Assembly (NCBI GenBank): GCA_035352635.1
Contig: DAOPYA010000001.1
Location: 1 to 64,000 of the forward strand
Length of the DNA: 64,000 bases
Origin: Rifleibacterium sp035352635
Lineage (GTDB): Bacteria; Muiribacteriota; Ozemobacteria; Ozemobacterales; Ozemobacteraceae
Reading direction: 5' to 3'
Part shown: piece by piece, positions 51,856 through 60,903 of the stretch
How positions within the stretch are numbered: position 1 is the stretch's first letter
How the letters are laid out: each line of letters opens with the position of its first letter
Translations under genes and position numbers: made by a program
Notes under the pieces: model-generated
Databases searched by the model: none
What the model was told of the DNA's origin: nothing
Seen by the model: only the letters and a program-made list of their open reading frames with translations

Positions 51856-53322
51856 TTATTCATTTTTTTCGCCCATCAATGGCATAAAGACGTTCGTTGA
51901 TTTGAGAATGTCGATAGCACGCTGCAGCTGCGTGTCATAAGGATTTATGACATACTGCTCAAGCTTGCCGTGGGTGAAACTGTCGGGTGGCTCAACAAAG
52001 CCGCTGAGTTGATGCGATTCAGAGGCATTGCCGGTCGTAACGGTTATGGTGCCCGAACTGAGTTCGACCACTGAGGGCTGGGTCGCAACCGCTGCTACCG
52101 GGGCTGATTTTGAGGCGATTTCTGGCAGGGCTTCTGGTTTTGAATGGTTGTAAGAGTTGCTGAGCTTCTGCAGGTATTTCTGGTCGAGTTCAATGGCTTT
52201 TCGGATTTCGTCCTGTTTGCTTTCGTCGAGCTTGGGCAGTTCGACCTCGATGTCGGGCATAATGCCTGATTTATGAATGTTGACCCCGGAAGGAGTGTAA
52301 TAGAGAGCCGTGGTAAGGGCCATTGCCGAACCATCGTTCAACGAAATAACCGTCTGCACTGAACCTTTGCCGAAGGATTTTTTGCCGAGCAAAAGGCCGC
52401 GTTTATTGTCTTTGATGGCGCCCGCTACGATTTCTGAGGCAGAGGCTGAGCCTTCGTTGATCATAACGATGAGTGGCAGCAGCGGATGATACTTGAAGAA
52501 TGAACTGTAGGTATTCTCTTCGCCGTCGCGCCCCTTGATTGAAACGATATCACCCTTCGGGATGAATTTGCGACCGACTTCGACTGCTGAGGTAAGCAGG
52601 CCGCCCGGGTTGTTTCGCAGGTCAAGAATAATTGATTTTGCACCATTCTTTTCGAGATCGATCATTGCCTTTTCGAGGTCTTCAGATGAAGTCTGAATGA
52701 ACTGTGTGAGGCGAATGTAGCCGATATTGGGGGCAATTACCCAGTATTTTACGCTGGGAAGCTTGATGATCTCGCGTTCGAGTTCGAAATCGCGACTGTC
52801 TTTTTCGCCTTCGCGGATAATCGTAAGCTTAACTTTGCTGCCAACCGGCCCGCGCAGCAGTTTGACCGCGTCATGCAGTGCGATGTCGATGACATCTTTT
52901 TCGTCGATTTTTATTATCATGTCGCCAGCCATAACCCCAACCCGCGCGGCTGGAGTGTCGTCGATCGGCGAAATTACAGTCAGCATTCGATCTTTAATCG
53001 AAATGACAATGCCGAGACCACCAAATTCACCCTGGGTTTCGACCTGCATTTCCTTAAAACTCTTGGGTTCCATGAAGCGCGTATAGGGGTCGTCAAGCTT
53101 TTTAAGCATGCCCTCGATGGCCCCATAAATCAACTTCTGCTCGTCGATGTTCTCTTCGACATAGTCTGATTTGATCAACTCAAGTACTTTGCGGATCAAA
53201 TCGAGTGATTTAAAATAGGTCAGGTTGGTTGAGGAGGCGAAAACACTCTGGCTGAAAGCGCAGAGAAGGAGCCCGAACAACACGCCTGTTACTACATTGC
53301 TGCGAAAAAAGTTTCTGACCAT
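51856..53322 (-). CDS. ctpA: C-terminal processing peptidase, S41 family
   Basis: 488 residues. Signal peptide or anchor at about 8-29. The S41 N-terminal helical part is followed by a PDZ domain (about 95-180; GGLGIVISIKDRMLTVISPI) and the protease core. The catalytic Ser is in NEGSASASEIVAGA (S294 by family alignment) and the Lys is in KSFGKGSVQT (K319). The tail of about 120 residues beyond the core is Pro/Ser-rich and ends in a short helix. These periplasmic proteases trim envelope proteins, including peptidoglycan hydrolases and their partners. It lies between envC-like and the pilins. Confidence 0.94.
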   Translation of the reverse strand: MVRNFFRSNVVTGVLFGLLLCAFSQSVFASSTNLTYFKSLDLIRKVLELIKSDYVEENIDEQKLIYGAIEGMLKKLDDPYTRFMEPKSFKEMQVETQGEFGGLGIVISIKDRMLTVISPIDDTPAARVGVMAGDMIIKIDEKDVIDIALHDAVKLLRGPVGSKVKLTIIREGEKDSRDFELEREIIKLPSVKYWVIAPNIGYIRLTQFIQTSSEDLEKAMIDLEKNGAKSIILDLRNNPGGLLTSAVEVGRKFIPKGDIVSIKGRDGEENTYSSFFKYHPLLPLIVMINEGSASASEIVAGAIKDNKRGLLLGKKSFGKGSVQTVISLNDGSAMALTTALYYTPSGVNIHKSGIMPDIEVELPKLDESKQDEIRKAIELDQKYLQKLSNSYNHSKPEALPEIASKSAPVAAVATQPSVVELSSGTITVTTGNASESHQLSGFVEPPDSFTHGKLEQYVINPYDTQLQRAIDILKSTNVFMPLMGEKNE

Positions 53323-53397
53323 TTAAAGCTCCTTGGGAAACCTGTGAAAGTTTTCGATAGTTTAGCACAACCCGAATTATAATAACAACTTTGTATG

Positions 53398-54624
53398 TCA
53401 GCGCCCGGCAGGTACTGAGGGCAGATAGGTGAGCGGTGGCTGCTTTTTGCCGCCAAAACGTATTTCAAAATGCAGCGCCTGGTTGCGCCCGCCAGATATC
53501 TGACCAATGGTTTCGCCCTTATCGACAATCTGATTCAGACCGACCCAGATATTATCGAGAAGACCATAGACCGACGAGAAACCGCGTTGATGACCGATGA
53601 TGACTACATCGCCAAGCCCGCTGATTGTGCCTTTGTAAAGAACTTTGCCCCGGGCGGCTGCCATTATTTCACTGCCAGCCGTTACCTTGATCTGCAGGGC
53701 TGCAGAATTTTCGTCGCCGGTTGGCAGAGTTTGCATGCGACGGGATTTTTCGACCGGCCAGGCAAATTGCATGACTTTGGCGGCCTCGGGGGCCGAGCTT
53801 GCCAGGGTGCCGGTTTCGACGGGGCGGGCAATCGGTCGGGTCGGGGTTGATGGCTTGTGCAGTTCTTCTTCGAAGCTCGGAGCCTTGATGACGCTCTCGG
53901 CACGGGATATTTCCTGTTCGAGCTGTTCACGGGCGGCTGCCAGAGACTTTTCTTTGGCAAGAAACAGCTTTTTTTCAAGCAGAACTGTCGAAAGCATGGC
54001 CGAAAGGGCTGAGTTTTCGCGGTCAAGCTTTTTTTGTTTTTCGTCGAGTTCGGCCTTGCCGGCTTCGAGGTGCTGATGCCGGGTTTGCAGTTCGGCAGTT
54101 AGTTTTCGCTGTTGCAGGTCGTGTTTTTTTAGTTCCTGAATCAGATCTTTGTCGCTTTCGAGAAGGTATTTGACCATGTGGTAACGGTTCAGAAATGAAT
54201 TGAGATTTTTGGCAGAAACAATCGAACTGAGCAATGTGCCCTGTTTTATTTTATGTAATTGAACAAGTCTTGATCTAAAGCGGGTCAGCAATGTTTTAAG
54301 CTGTTGCCGGCCAGACTGTGCCTCGGCCTCAAGCTTGTTGATCTCGGTAATGGTTTCGGCCTGATTGAGGTTCAGCTGTTCAATCTGAGACTGCAATTGC
54401 TCAACTTCGGTTTTTTTTTCTTTGATGTCAGCTTCAAGCTTGCGGGTTTTTTTCTTGCTGTCGCTGACCTTGAGCTGCAGGTAATCGAGCTGCACGTTGA
54501 TTGATTCAATTTCATTCTGCAGCTCACCGGTATCTGGAACCGGCGTTCGCCGAGGTGCAGCGCAGAGAGACGTGGGCGCCAGGCTCGCGAGTATAAACAG
54601 GACTGCCATCAGAAACTGTGGCAT
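53398..54624 (-). CDS. envC: EnvC-like murein hydrolase activator (degenerate LytM/M23 domain)
   Basis: 408 residues from the ATG at 54624, placed just after the ftsX stop with GGGAG upstream; the longer frame starts inside ftsX. Signal peptide at 1-23. A long coiled coil (about 35-250) precedes a C-terminal M23/LytM domain. Active-site residues are missing: the usual HLHF reads QALHFEIR and the usual Y.H loop reads VYGLLDN. The same kind of loss occurs in E. coli EnvC, which cannot cut peptidoglycan but activates amidases. Its location after ftsE-ftsX, which control EnvC, supports this role in septal splitting. Confidence 0.9.
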   Translation of the reverse strand: MPQFLMAVLFILASLAPTSLCAAPRRTPVPDTGELQNEIESINVQLDYLQLKVSDSKKKTRKLEADIKEKKTEVEQLQSQIEQLNLNQAETITEINKLEAEAQSGRQQLKTLLTRFRSRLVQLHKIKQGTLLSSIVSAKNLNSFLNRYHMVKYLLESDKDLIQELKKHDLQQRKLTAELQTRHQHLEAGKAELDEKQKKLDRENSALSAMLSTVLLEKKLFLAKEKSLAAAREQLEQEISRAESVIKAPSFEEELHKPSTPTRPIARPVETGTLASSAPEAAKVMQFAWPVEKSRRMQTLPTGDENSAALQIKVTAGSEIMAAARGKVLYKGTISGLGDVVIIGHQRGFSSVYGLLDNIWVGLNQIVDKGETIGQISGGRNQALHFEIRFGGKKQPPLTYLPSVPAGR

Positions 54625-54625
54625 G

Positions 54626-55540
54626 TCATACTCCCTCGGGGGTGGACTTGCTGAACCGGCTGATATCTCGCAAAGACAGCAGGCTGCCTGATATGCCAAG
54701 CACCATACCCATCATGAAAAGCTTGGCCGAAAGCTTGAACAATTGCTCAAAGCCAATGTTTGCCGTAAAAAATGGTATCAGTTCTGAAAGCTTGCCTAGA
54801 ACGAAACGATAACTTGAAAACAGCACCAGAATAGCCAGTAAAGAGCCAATCAGACCCTGAATAAAGCCTTCAACAATGAAAGGCCCTCTGACAAACCAGT
54901 TGGTGGCTCCCACAAGCTTCATGATGATGATTTCTTCGCGGCGCATGAACAGGGTGAGCCTGACGGTGTTATAGACGATGAACAGTGAAGCCAGACCCAG
55001 CAGAATGACGATGACCAGGCTGGTGACCCAGAGCAGGTGCGACAAACCCTGAAACTGCTGAAAAAGCTCTTCGCCGTAACTGAAAGTATCGATCATAGAT
55101 TCGCTTTTAAGCTTGTCAAGCAGCGGCTGAAGCGCACTGCCAGCCTTGACCTTCATGCGCAGTGTCGTGGGCAGAGGGTTTTCTTCAGGGGTTATGCCGA
55201 TCTGCAAAAGTTGTTTGTCGTCAGGATCACTGAACAACTCTCTGGCAGCCTGCTCAGGAGTTACTACCTCAATATTTTCAATTTCATCAAGACTGGTCAG
55301 CCGCAGACTGAGCGTCTTGGCATCGGAAATCGAAACATCGGTTTTCAGGTAGGCGGTCACCAGCGCTTCTGACTGCATCTGCACCAACAGGGATTCCATG
55401 TTCATGGTGGCCAGAAGAAACGCGCCCATCATGATCAAAGCAATACTGATCGTCGAAATCGTTATAAATGACATCATGCCGGAGCGGCGAAGATTAGTGG
55501 CCGCCTCGCTCATAAAAAAGTTCAGATTGGCGAGTGACAT
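54626..55540 (-). CDS. ftsX: cell-division ABC permease FtsX
   Basis: 304 residues. Four membrane helices: one near 22-47 and three clustered at about 170-290, with a large extracytoplasmic domain between the first and second (about 48-165), the site that binds EnvC. The family signature VRLTLFMRREEIIIMKLVGATNWFVRGPF is present. FtsX forms an ABC-type complex with FtsE at the septum and relays ATPase state to the periplasmic hydrolase activator. Its start lies 21 bases after the ftsE stop. Confidence 0.95.
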   Translation of the reverse strand: MSLANLNFFMSEAATNLRRSGMMSFITISTISIALIMMGAFLLATMNMESLLVQMQSEALVTAYLKTDVSISDAKTLSLRLTSLDEIENIEVVTPEQAARELFSDPDDKQLLQIGITPEENPLPTTLRMKVKAGSALQPLLDKLKSESMIDTFSYGEELFQQFQGLSHLLWVTSLVIVILLGLASLFIVYNTVRLTLFMRREEIIIMKLVGATNWFVRGPFIVEGFIQGLIGSLLAILVLFSSYRFVLGKLSELIPFFTANIGFEQLFKLSAKLFMMGMVLGISGSLLSLRDISRFSKSTPEGV

Positions 55541-55561
55541 CAGCGTTTGCTCCTGGTTTTC

Positions 55562-56245
55562 TTACTCATACGCATAAGTGCCGCCGGCCTCGTCTTTGAC
55601 AATCTGACCATCTACCAGCGCCAGAACTCGCTTGCGCATCTTGTTGACCAGATTGTGGTTGTGGGTCGCCATAACGACCGTAGTGCCGCGGGCATTGATT
55701 TCGAGAAACAACTGCATGATTTCCTGTGAAATCATCGGGTCGAGATTACCCGTAGGTTCGTCGGTGATGAGAATCAGCGGGTTGTTGACAATGGCGCGGG
55801 CAATGCAGACGCGCTGTTGCTCGCCGCCTGAAAGTTCAGTGGGAAACATGCGGCGCTTATGCGAAAGCCCGACCTGTTCGAGGGCTTCCTGGACCCGGCT
55901 GTTGATGACCGTTGCCGAGGCACCGATTACCCGCAGGCCGAAGGCAACGTTTTCGGCAACCGTGCGCCTTTTGAGCAGCTGAAAATCCTGAAGAACTATG
56001 CCGAGATTGCGGCGCAAAAAGGGAACCCGGTTGTCGGGCATCGCGGTGATGTCTTTGCCGTCAATGATTATCTTGCCCTCAGTTGGCATATCTTCACGGA
56101 AAAGCATGCGCAGAAAAGTACTTTTGCCTGCGCCTGAAGGGCCAACCAGAAACACGAAGTCGCCGGCCCTTATCGTGATGTTGATGTTGTTCAACGCCCT
56201 GACGCCATTCGGAAAAATTCGAGAGACACCCTGAAGTTCGATCAT
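55562..56245 (-). CDS. ftsE: cell-division ATP-binding protein FtsE
   Basis: 227 residues from the ATG at 56245, the normal FtsE start (MIELQGVSRIFPNGVRAL), with CAGGT upstream; a longer frame to 56359 covers the promoter and is unlikely. Walker A GPSGAGKST, Q-loop VLQDFQLL, signature LSGGEQQRVCIARA, Walker B LILITDEPTGNLD, and H-loop MATHNHNLV. It is first in the ftsE-ftsX-envC-ctpA block. Confidence 0.96.
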   Translation of the reverse strand: MIELQGVSRIFPNGVRALNNINITIRAGDFVFLVGPSGAGKSTFLRMLFREDMPTEGKIIIDGKDITAMPDNRVPFLRRNLGIVLQDFQLLKRRTVAENVAFGLRVIGASATVINSRVQEALEQVGLSHKRRMFPTELSGGEQQRVCIARAIVNNPLILITDEPTGNLDPMISQEIMQLFLEINARGTTVVMATHNHNLVNKMRKRVLALVDGQIVKDEAGGTYAYE

Positions 56246-56282
56246 TTGTGACCTGATTAGTTGAATGTTTATACAGGCCTGA

Positions 56283-56311
56283 ATTATATCAGGTGCAATA
56301 GACAATGGCAA
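56283..56311 (-). promoter_or_regulatory. promoter for the ftsE operon
   Basis: On the minus strand, TTGCCA (56311-56306) and a consensus TATAAT (56288-56283) are 17 bases apart, about 38 bases before the ftsE ATG. The promoter for the divergent pilT gene is not clear. Confidence 0.7.
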
Positions 56312-56419
56312 AAGTGATTTTTCGGGAAAAATATTGCATTTTCTGATAAACTTGCACAACTTAATATTTCTCAGGGAAATTTTGCGTCAAGGCAAGGATG
56401 ATTAGAGGCTGGAGGAGTC

Positions 56420-57496
56420 ATGATTTTTGAGTTGATGAAATTGTGTGTGGAAAAGGGCGCTTCAGACCTGCATTTTAAGGTGGGCTACCCGCCGATTTTG
56501 CGCATCGACGGTGCTATGCGTCTTATCAAAGATATGCCGGTCATACTGGTTAAAGATTACGAAGTAATGCTGGAAGCCATTCTCGATGACTTGCAGCTTG
56601 TTAACTTTATCAAGCACCGCAAGCTCGATCTGGGCTACAGCTTCATGAATGCCCGTTTCAGGGTTAACCTGTTCAACGACCTGCACGGTGGCAACGCGGT
56701 TTTTCGTGTTATTCCATTCAAACATCTCTCTTTTAACGATATCGAACTGCCAAATTCTGGCCGCAAACTGGCTGATCGGCATCGCGGCATTATTCTGGTT
56801 ACCGGCGCGACCGGGGCCGGCAAATCCACGACCCTTTCTGCCTTCATCACCCACATCAACACGACTTACCACAAAACCATCGTAACCATTGAAGACCCGA
56901 TCGAATACCTTTTTGAAGACGATCTGAGCCTGATCAGTCAGCGCCAGGTCGGGGTTGACTGCCTCAACTTCGAAGATGGCATCAGGGGCGCCCTGAAAAT
57001 GGACTGCGACGTGCTTATGGTCGGCGAACTTCGCAATGCCGATGCCGTCGAAATGTCACTGCTGGCCGCCGAATCAGGGAAACTTGTCTTCGCGACCCTG
57101 CACAGCAACACCGCAATTCAGGCGATCGACAGATTTGTCAATCTTTTTCCCCAGAATCTGCATTCGCAGGTATTGGGCCGTCTCTCGTCACATCTTCAGG
57201 GAGTGGTTACCCAGGCTCTGGTGCCGCGTCGTCTTGGCCGTGGTCGCCTTGCCGCCTTTGAGGTGCTGGTTAATACCCCGGCGGTTCGCGGTCTGATCAA
57301 CGAAAACCGCGTGCATCTCATTTCTTCTTACCTTGAATCGGGTTCGAGCAGCGGTATGGTTTCGCTCGATAATTCTCTGGTCGAGCTTGTTCACAGTGGC
57401 AAGGTCGATAAGAACGAAGCCATGTTGAGGGCTAACAACAAGGCCTATGTAAAACGCAAAATTGAAGAAGCCGACACCCCGGGAGGTGCTGCATGA
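56420..57496 (+). CDS. pilT: type IV pilus retraction ATPase PilT
   Basis: 358 residues. The N-terminal PAS-like domain carries GASDLHFKVGYPPILRIDG. Walker A is GATGAGKSTT at 129-138. The Asp box is TIEDPIEYLF, Walker B DVLMVGELRN at 197-206, and the His box FATLHSNTAIQAIDRFVNLFP. A later PilT segment is AVRGLINENR. PilT drives pilus retraction. The usual DPDV before Walker B reads DCDV and the usual M of GEMRD is Leu, so it is somewhat divergent. An SD (GGAGGAG) precedes the ATG, and a 4-base overlap links it to the next gene. Confidence 0.92.
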   Translation: MIFELMKLCVEKGASDLHFKVGYPPILRIDGAMRLIKDMPVILVKDYEVMLEAILDDLQLVNFIKHRKLDLGYSFMNARFRVNLFNDLHGGNAVFRVIPFKHLSFNDIELPNSGRKLADRHRGIILVTGATGAGKSTTLSAFITHINTTYHKTIVTIEDPIEYLFEDDLSLISQRQVGVDCLNFEDGIRGALKMDCDVLMVGELRNADAVEMSLLAAESGKLVFATLHSNTAIQAIDRFVNLFPQNLHSQVLGRLSSHLQGVVTQALVPRRLGRGRLAAFEVLVNTPAVRGLINENRVHLISSYLESGSSSGMVSLDNSLVELVHSGKVDKNEAMLRANNKAYVKRKIEEADTPGGAA

Positions 57497-58539
57497 GACC
57501 GGAAGTCTTTGAATATTTTGAGCGGGCGATTGAACTCGGCGCCAGTGATCTGATTCTTAAACCTGGCGCACCGCCGTCTTTCAGGGTCAACCGCCATCTG
57601 ATCATCTCTGAAGATGAGGCCCTCGCTGCCCAGCAGATGTACGATCTATTTCTGCCTATCATAGATGCCCCCCAACAGGAAGAACTGCGAACCCGTTACT
57701 ATGTTAATTCAATTTTTCAATACCGCTTCAATCGCGCCCGTATCCGCTATTACATTTTTCAGCAGCGCGAAGGACTGGCAGGTTCTTTCCGCTTCATTCC
57801 ATCAAATGTTCCTTCAATCGAAGAGCTGCATCTGCCCGAATCGCTGATTGAAATTTCTTCGCGACCCCGGGGCCTGTTTCTGGTAACCGGCCCGGCATGT
57901 TCCGGCAAAACCATGACGGTGGCCGCTATGGCTGACGCCATTAATAAAAGATTCGCCAGGCATATCATCACCATGGAAAGCCCGGTTGAAATCATCTATA
58001 CCCCAAATCAATCCGTCTTCACACAGGTCGAAATCGGCAAGGTAATCGGCACCTATTCTGATGCCCTAACCAACTCTCTGCGTGAAGACCCTGATGTCAT
58101 GATCATTGGTGAACTCAAAGAACGCAGTATCGTAGAACAGGCATTGATGGCCGCCGAAACCGGCCACCTGGTTATCTCGTCGCTGCCAACCTTTGGCGCG
58201 GCGCAGACTATCGAGCACATTGTCAGTCTTTACCCCCCCGGCAAACAGGAAGAAGCCAGATCGCAGCTCAGCCTCAGCCTGCTTGGTATTTTTTCGCAAA
58301 TGCTTATTCCCTGTGTCGATCCGATGCAGTCGCCCCGCGTGGCCTATGAAATGATGCTTGTTACCCCGGGCATAAAAAACCTGATCCGCGATAAAAAATA
58401 CAATCAACTTGGCTCCTCAATGATTATGGCCCGCCGCGAAGGTTGTGTCACTCTCAAAGACAGCCTCGAAAAGCTGATGCGTGATGACAGCGTCGATCAG
58501 GCTCTCATTAAAAGTCTGCTGCAGGAGTTGGAAGAATGA
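57493..58539 (+). CDS. PilT/PilU-like ATPase with altered catalytic boxes
   Basis: 348 residues. The N-terminal domain carries GASDLILKPGAPPSFRVN. Walker A is GPACSGKT at 133-140. Walker B DPDVMIIGELKE is normal. The conserved Asp box reads TMESPVEI (Asp changed to Ser) and the His box reads SSLPTFGA (His changed to Pro). PilU-type accessory ATPases help PilT and can work without full catalysis. I suggest this one is a weakly active or structural partner of PilT. Its start overlaps the pilT stop as ATGA. Confidence 0.85.
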   Translation: MRPEVFEYFERAIELGASDLILKPGAPPSFRVNRHLIISEDEALAAQQMYDLFLPIIDAPQQEELRTRYYVNSIFQYRFNRARIRYYIFQQREGLAGSFRFIPSNVPSIEELHLPESLIEISSRPRGLFLVTGPACSGKTMTVAAMADAINKRFARHIITMESPVEIIYTPNQSVFTQVEIGKVIGTYSDALTNSLREDPDVMIIGELKERSIVEQALMAAETGHLVISSLPTFGAAQTIEHIVSLYPPGKQEEARSQLSLSLLGIFSQMLIPCVDPMQSPRVAYEMMLVTPGIKNLIRDKKYNQLGSSMIMARREGCVTLKDSLEKLMRDDSVDQALIKSLLQELEE

Positions 58540-60851
58540 ACGAAATAGCTCAAAAACGTATTCGCGATGTTCGTGAAAAAATCTCCGCAGCGATTCACAG
58601 CCATCTGGGCGGTAAGTTCTCTGAAGAAATCAAGGCAAAACTGGTTCTATTGATGGCTGAAGTGGGCCTCAACCAGTCGATTGGTTCGATATTCAGCTAC
58701 CTGCAGACACACCCCGACCAGGAAGAAGCCATTATCGCCGCCAATAAATTCGAAGCCGAAGAGATTCAGAGCTTTTTGCTCGAACTCCTTAAAAACAGCC
58801 GCTCAGCGCACCGTGAAGTAATCGTCGAATGCCTTGGCAACCGAAAAAAGCTGGCTCTGGTTCCAGAATTAAAACAGTTTCTTGCTGATGCCGACCGGCA
58901 GGTACGGTTTCAGGCGGCCAACAGCCTGTTTAACATCGGTGGCAAAGAAGCCGCTCTCGCCATGTGCGAATTCGTCTCTGACCCTGATGAATGGATATCG
59001 ATGACCATTCTGCGCCTGCTCTGCATCATGCGCGAACTCGATTCAATACCGATTCTGATCGAAAAATATCATCAGGATGAAGATCTGCGCCGTAAGGCGC
59101 TGATGATTTCGTTTCTCGCAAGATTTCGTTCTGTAACCCTGCTTGGCATTTTCGATCAGGGCCTGCAAGCCCGTGATGCCCGCCTGCGTGCCAATTCAAT
59201 TGAAGCGGTCGGCAATCTGAACCTGCCCGAAAACGAGATCAAGAATCGTATTGAGCCATCGCTGCATGACCCGAATAACCGCATTCGCGCCAACTCGATT
59301 CTGGCGCTCGCCAGACTCAACCCCGAAAAAATCAAGCCCGAAATCGTTGATATGGTTAATTCAAGTGATGTGCAACTGCGGCGCAGCGCCGCATTCATTC
59401 TTGGTATGATCCCTTCAACTGAATACCAGGATCTAGCTTCAATTCTGGTTACCGACATGAATGAAGTGGTTCGCAAGCGCATGATTCAGTCATTGCGTAA
59501 TTTTCCCTCGGATTTCGTTCTCAATCAGCTCGAAAAAGCACTTTCCGACAACAATAAGTGGATACGCAAACACGCCGTTGATATGGCCTCGCGTATTGCG
59601 AATTTTCCCCATAAAAAAATCCTCGGGCTGCTTAAAACCGAGCGTGCTGCACCAAATCTTGAGGCCTGCCTCAACTTTTTTGCATCACATCCCATTGATG
59701 AGGCCATGTCTGCCATTAAGCTGCATGTTAAAGACCGCCGTCTGCAGGTGGTTAAGGCACTTCTGGCAGCGGTGGCAGCGATTGGCGGCGTCGAAGGTGT
59801 TAAATCAGTCGCCCCACGTCTTGAACAGAAAGACCCGGGGGTTATTCAGGTGCTGAGCGAAGTGTTGATCAAGGCCGGTGATCGCAAAATTCTTGACGAC
59901 CTCGTCGAACGCTTCACAAAAGTGCGCCACGAGAATCAGGTCAGTGTGCTGATTCCGTCACTGATCAGCAGCGTCAGGATTCTCGACCAGGGTGACAACA
60001 TGCCTGAACAACTGCTGCACAGCCTCGAAACCATTGAAGTTGAAGAAAAACCACGCGAACCCGTTAAAATACCTGAGCCAGAACAGCAACCCGAAGAAAG
60101 ACCAGCCGATCAGAGCGCTGAACAAAAACCAGCCGAAGAAAACGATGGGCAACTCGATCTTTCGATGGGGCTTCTTGATCTACCCGTTCCCGGTGGCGCT
60201 GAAGCCAGCGAGGGCCCCAGGGAAGATGAAGACGAAGGCCCCGGTGAAGACCGCAAAGTGTCGTCACATTACCGGCAGGGTCTTAAAGCCTATAACATCG
60301 GCAAATACAAAAAAGCGATCAGTGAATTCAACAAGGTGCTCGAGACCGATGATCAGCCACCCGAAAACGTGTTTCTCTATATGGGTATAATGCTTGCCGA
60401 CCAGGAACAGTTCGAGCCGGCACGTAATTACCTGCAGACATTCATCGAAAAAGTTCCTGACCATGCCAGAGCCAATTTTCTGCTTGGCCGCGTCTACCGT
60501 CAACTGAAAAACTGGTCAGGTATCATCAGACTTTACACCCGCTTCACCAACGGTGAACTTGAAGCCTCGCCAAAAATGAAAAAACGCATCTATCATGATC
60601 TTGGCATGGCTTCGGTACTTGTCGGGCAATACGATGAAGGCGCGAAACTTCTTGATGCGCTGCTGAAAATGGACCCCGAAAATGGTGAAGCCCTTTATTA
60701 TCTGGCTTTTGCAAAATATAGTCTCAGGCAGACAAGCGAAGCCGAAAGTCTGCTGCCCCGCGCCGAAAAATACTGTGCGGGCAACAAACGCATCAGTAAA
60801 CTGATCGAAGCCCTATCTCGAAAATTGAAGGGCGGCACAGCTGACGAATAA
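58536..60851 (+). CDS. HEAT-repeat and TPR fusion protein downstream of pilT genes
   Basis: 771 residues. About 12 HEAT repeats fill roughly 55-480 (DRQVRFQAANSLFNIG, DARLRANSIEAVGNL, NNRIRANSILALARL). A Pro/Glu-rich acidic linker runs about 500-575, and TPRs fill about 585-760 (YRQGLKAYNIGKYKKAISEFN, ARANFLLGRVYRQLK). No signal peptide or membrane helix. It overlaps the PilU-like gene by 4 bases (ATGA), so it is probably made with it. A cytoplasmic scaffold for the retraction ATPases is likely but unproven. Confidence 0.8.
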   Translation: MNEIAQKRIRDVREKISAAIHSHLGGKFSEEIKAKLVLLMAEVGLNQSIGSIFSYLQTHPDQEEAIIAANKFEAEEIQSFLLELLKNSRSAHREVIVECLGNRKKLALVPELKQFLADADRQVRFQAANSLFNIGGKEAALAMCEFVSDPDEWISMTILRLLCIMRELDSIPILIEKYHQDEDLRRKALMISFLARFRSVTLLGIFDQGLQARDARLRANSIEAVGNLNLPENEIKNRIEPSLHDPNNRIRANSILALARLNPEKIKPEIVDMVNSSDVQLRRSAAFILGMIPSTEYQDLASILVTDMNEVVRKRMIQSLRNFPSDFVLNQLEKALSDNNKWIRKHAVDMASRIANFPHKKILGLLKTERAAPNLEACLNFFASHPIDEAMSAIKLHVKDRRLQVVKALLAAVAAIGGVEGVKSVAPRLEQKDPGVIQVLSEVLIKAGDRKILDDLVERFTKVRHENQVSVLIPSLISSVRILDQGDNMPEQLLHSLETIEVEEKPREPVKIPEPEQQPEERPADQSAEQKPAEENDGQLDLSMGLLDLPVPGGAEASEGPREDEDEGPGEDRKVSSHYRQGLKAYNIGKYKKAISEFNKVLETDDQPPENVFLYMGIMLADQEQFEPARNYLQTFIEKVPDHARANFLLGRVYRQLKNWSGIIRLYTRFTNGELEASPKMKKRIYHDLGMASVLVGQYDEGAKLLDALLKMDPENGEALYYLAFAKYSLRQTSEAESLLPRAEKYCAGNKRISKLIEALSRKLKGGTADE

Positions 60852-60861
60852 GCCTTGATGC

Positions 60862-60890
60862 TTGACAGCACTGTCGCGGGCCCATATAAT
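60862..60890 (+). promoter_or_regulatory. consensus promoter for proS
   Basis: A perfect TTGACA (60862-60867) and a perfect TATAAT (60885-60890) have the ideal 17-base spacer, 47 bases before the proS ATG. The -10 lies in the loop of the palindrome annotated separately. Confidence 0.85.
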
Positions 60891-60903
60891 AGGCCCGCGA
60901 CAG
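60871..60903 (+). terminator. 12-bp perfect inverted repeat around the proS -10 box; likely terminator of the HEAT-TPR operon
   Basis: The arms CTGTCGCGGGCC (60871-60882) and GGCCCGCGACAG (60892-60903) enclose a 9-base loop CATATAATA. A T-rich tract (60905-60919) follows. It starts 20 bases after the HEAT-TPR stop, so a read-through transcript would form a GC-rich hairpin before T residues. It could instead be an operator. Confidence 0.7.
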
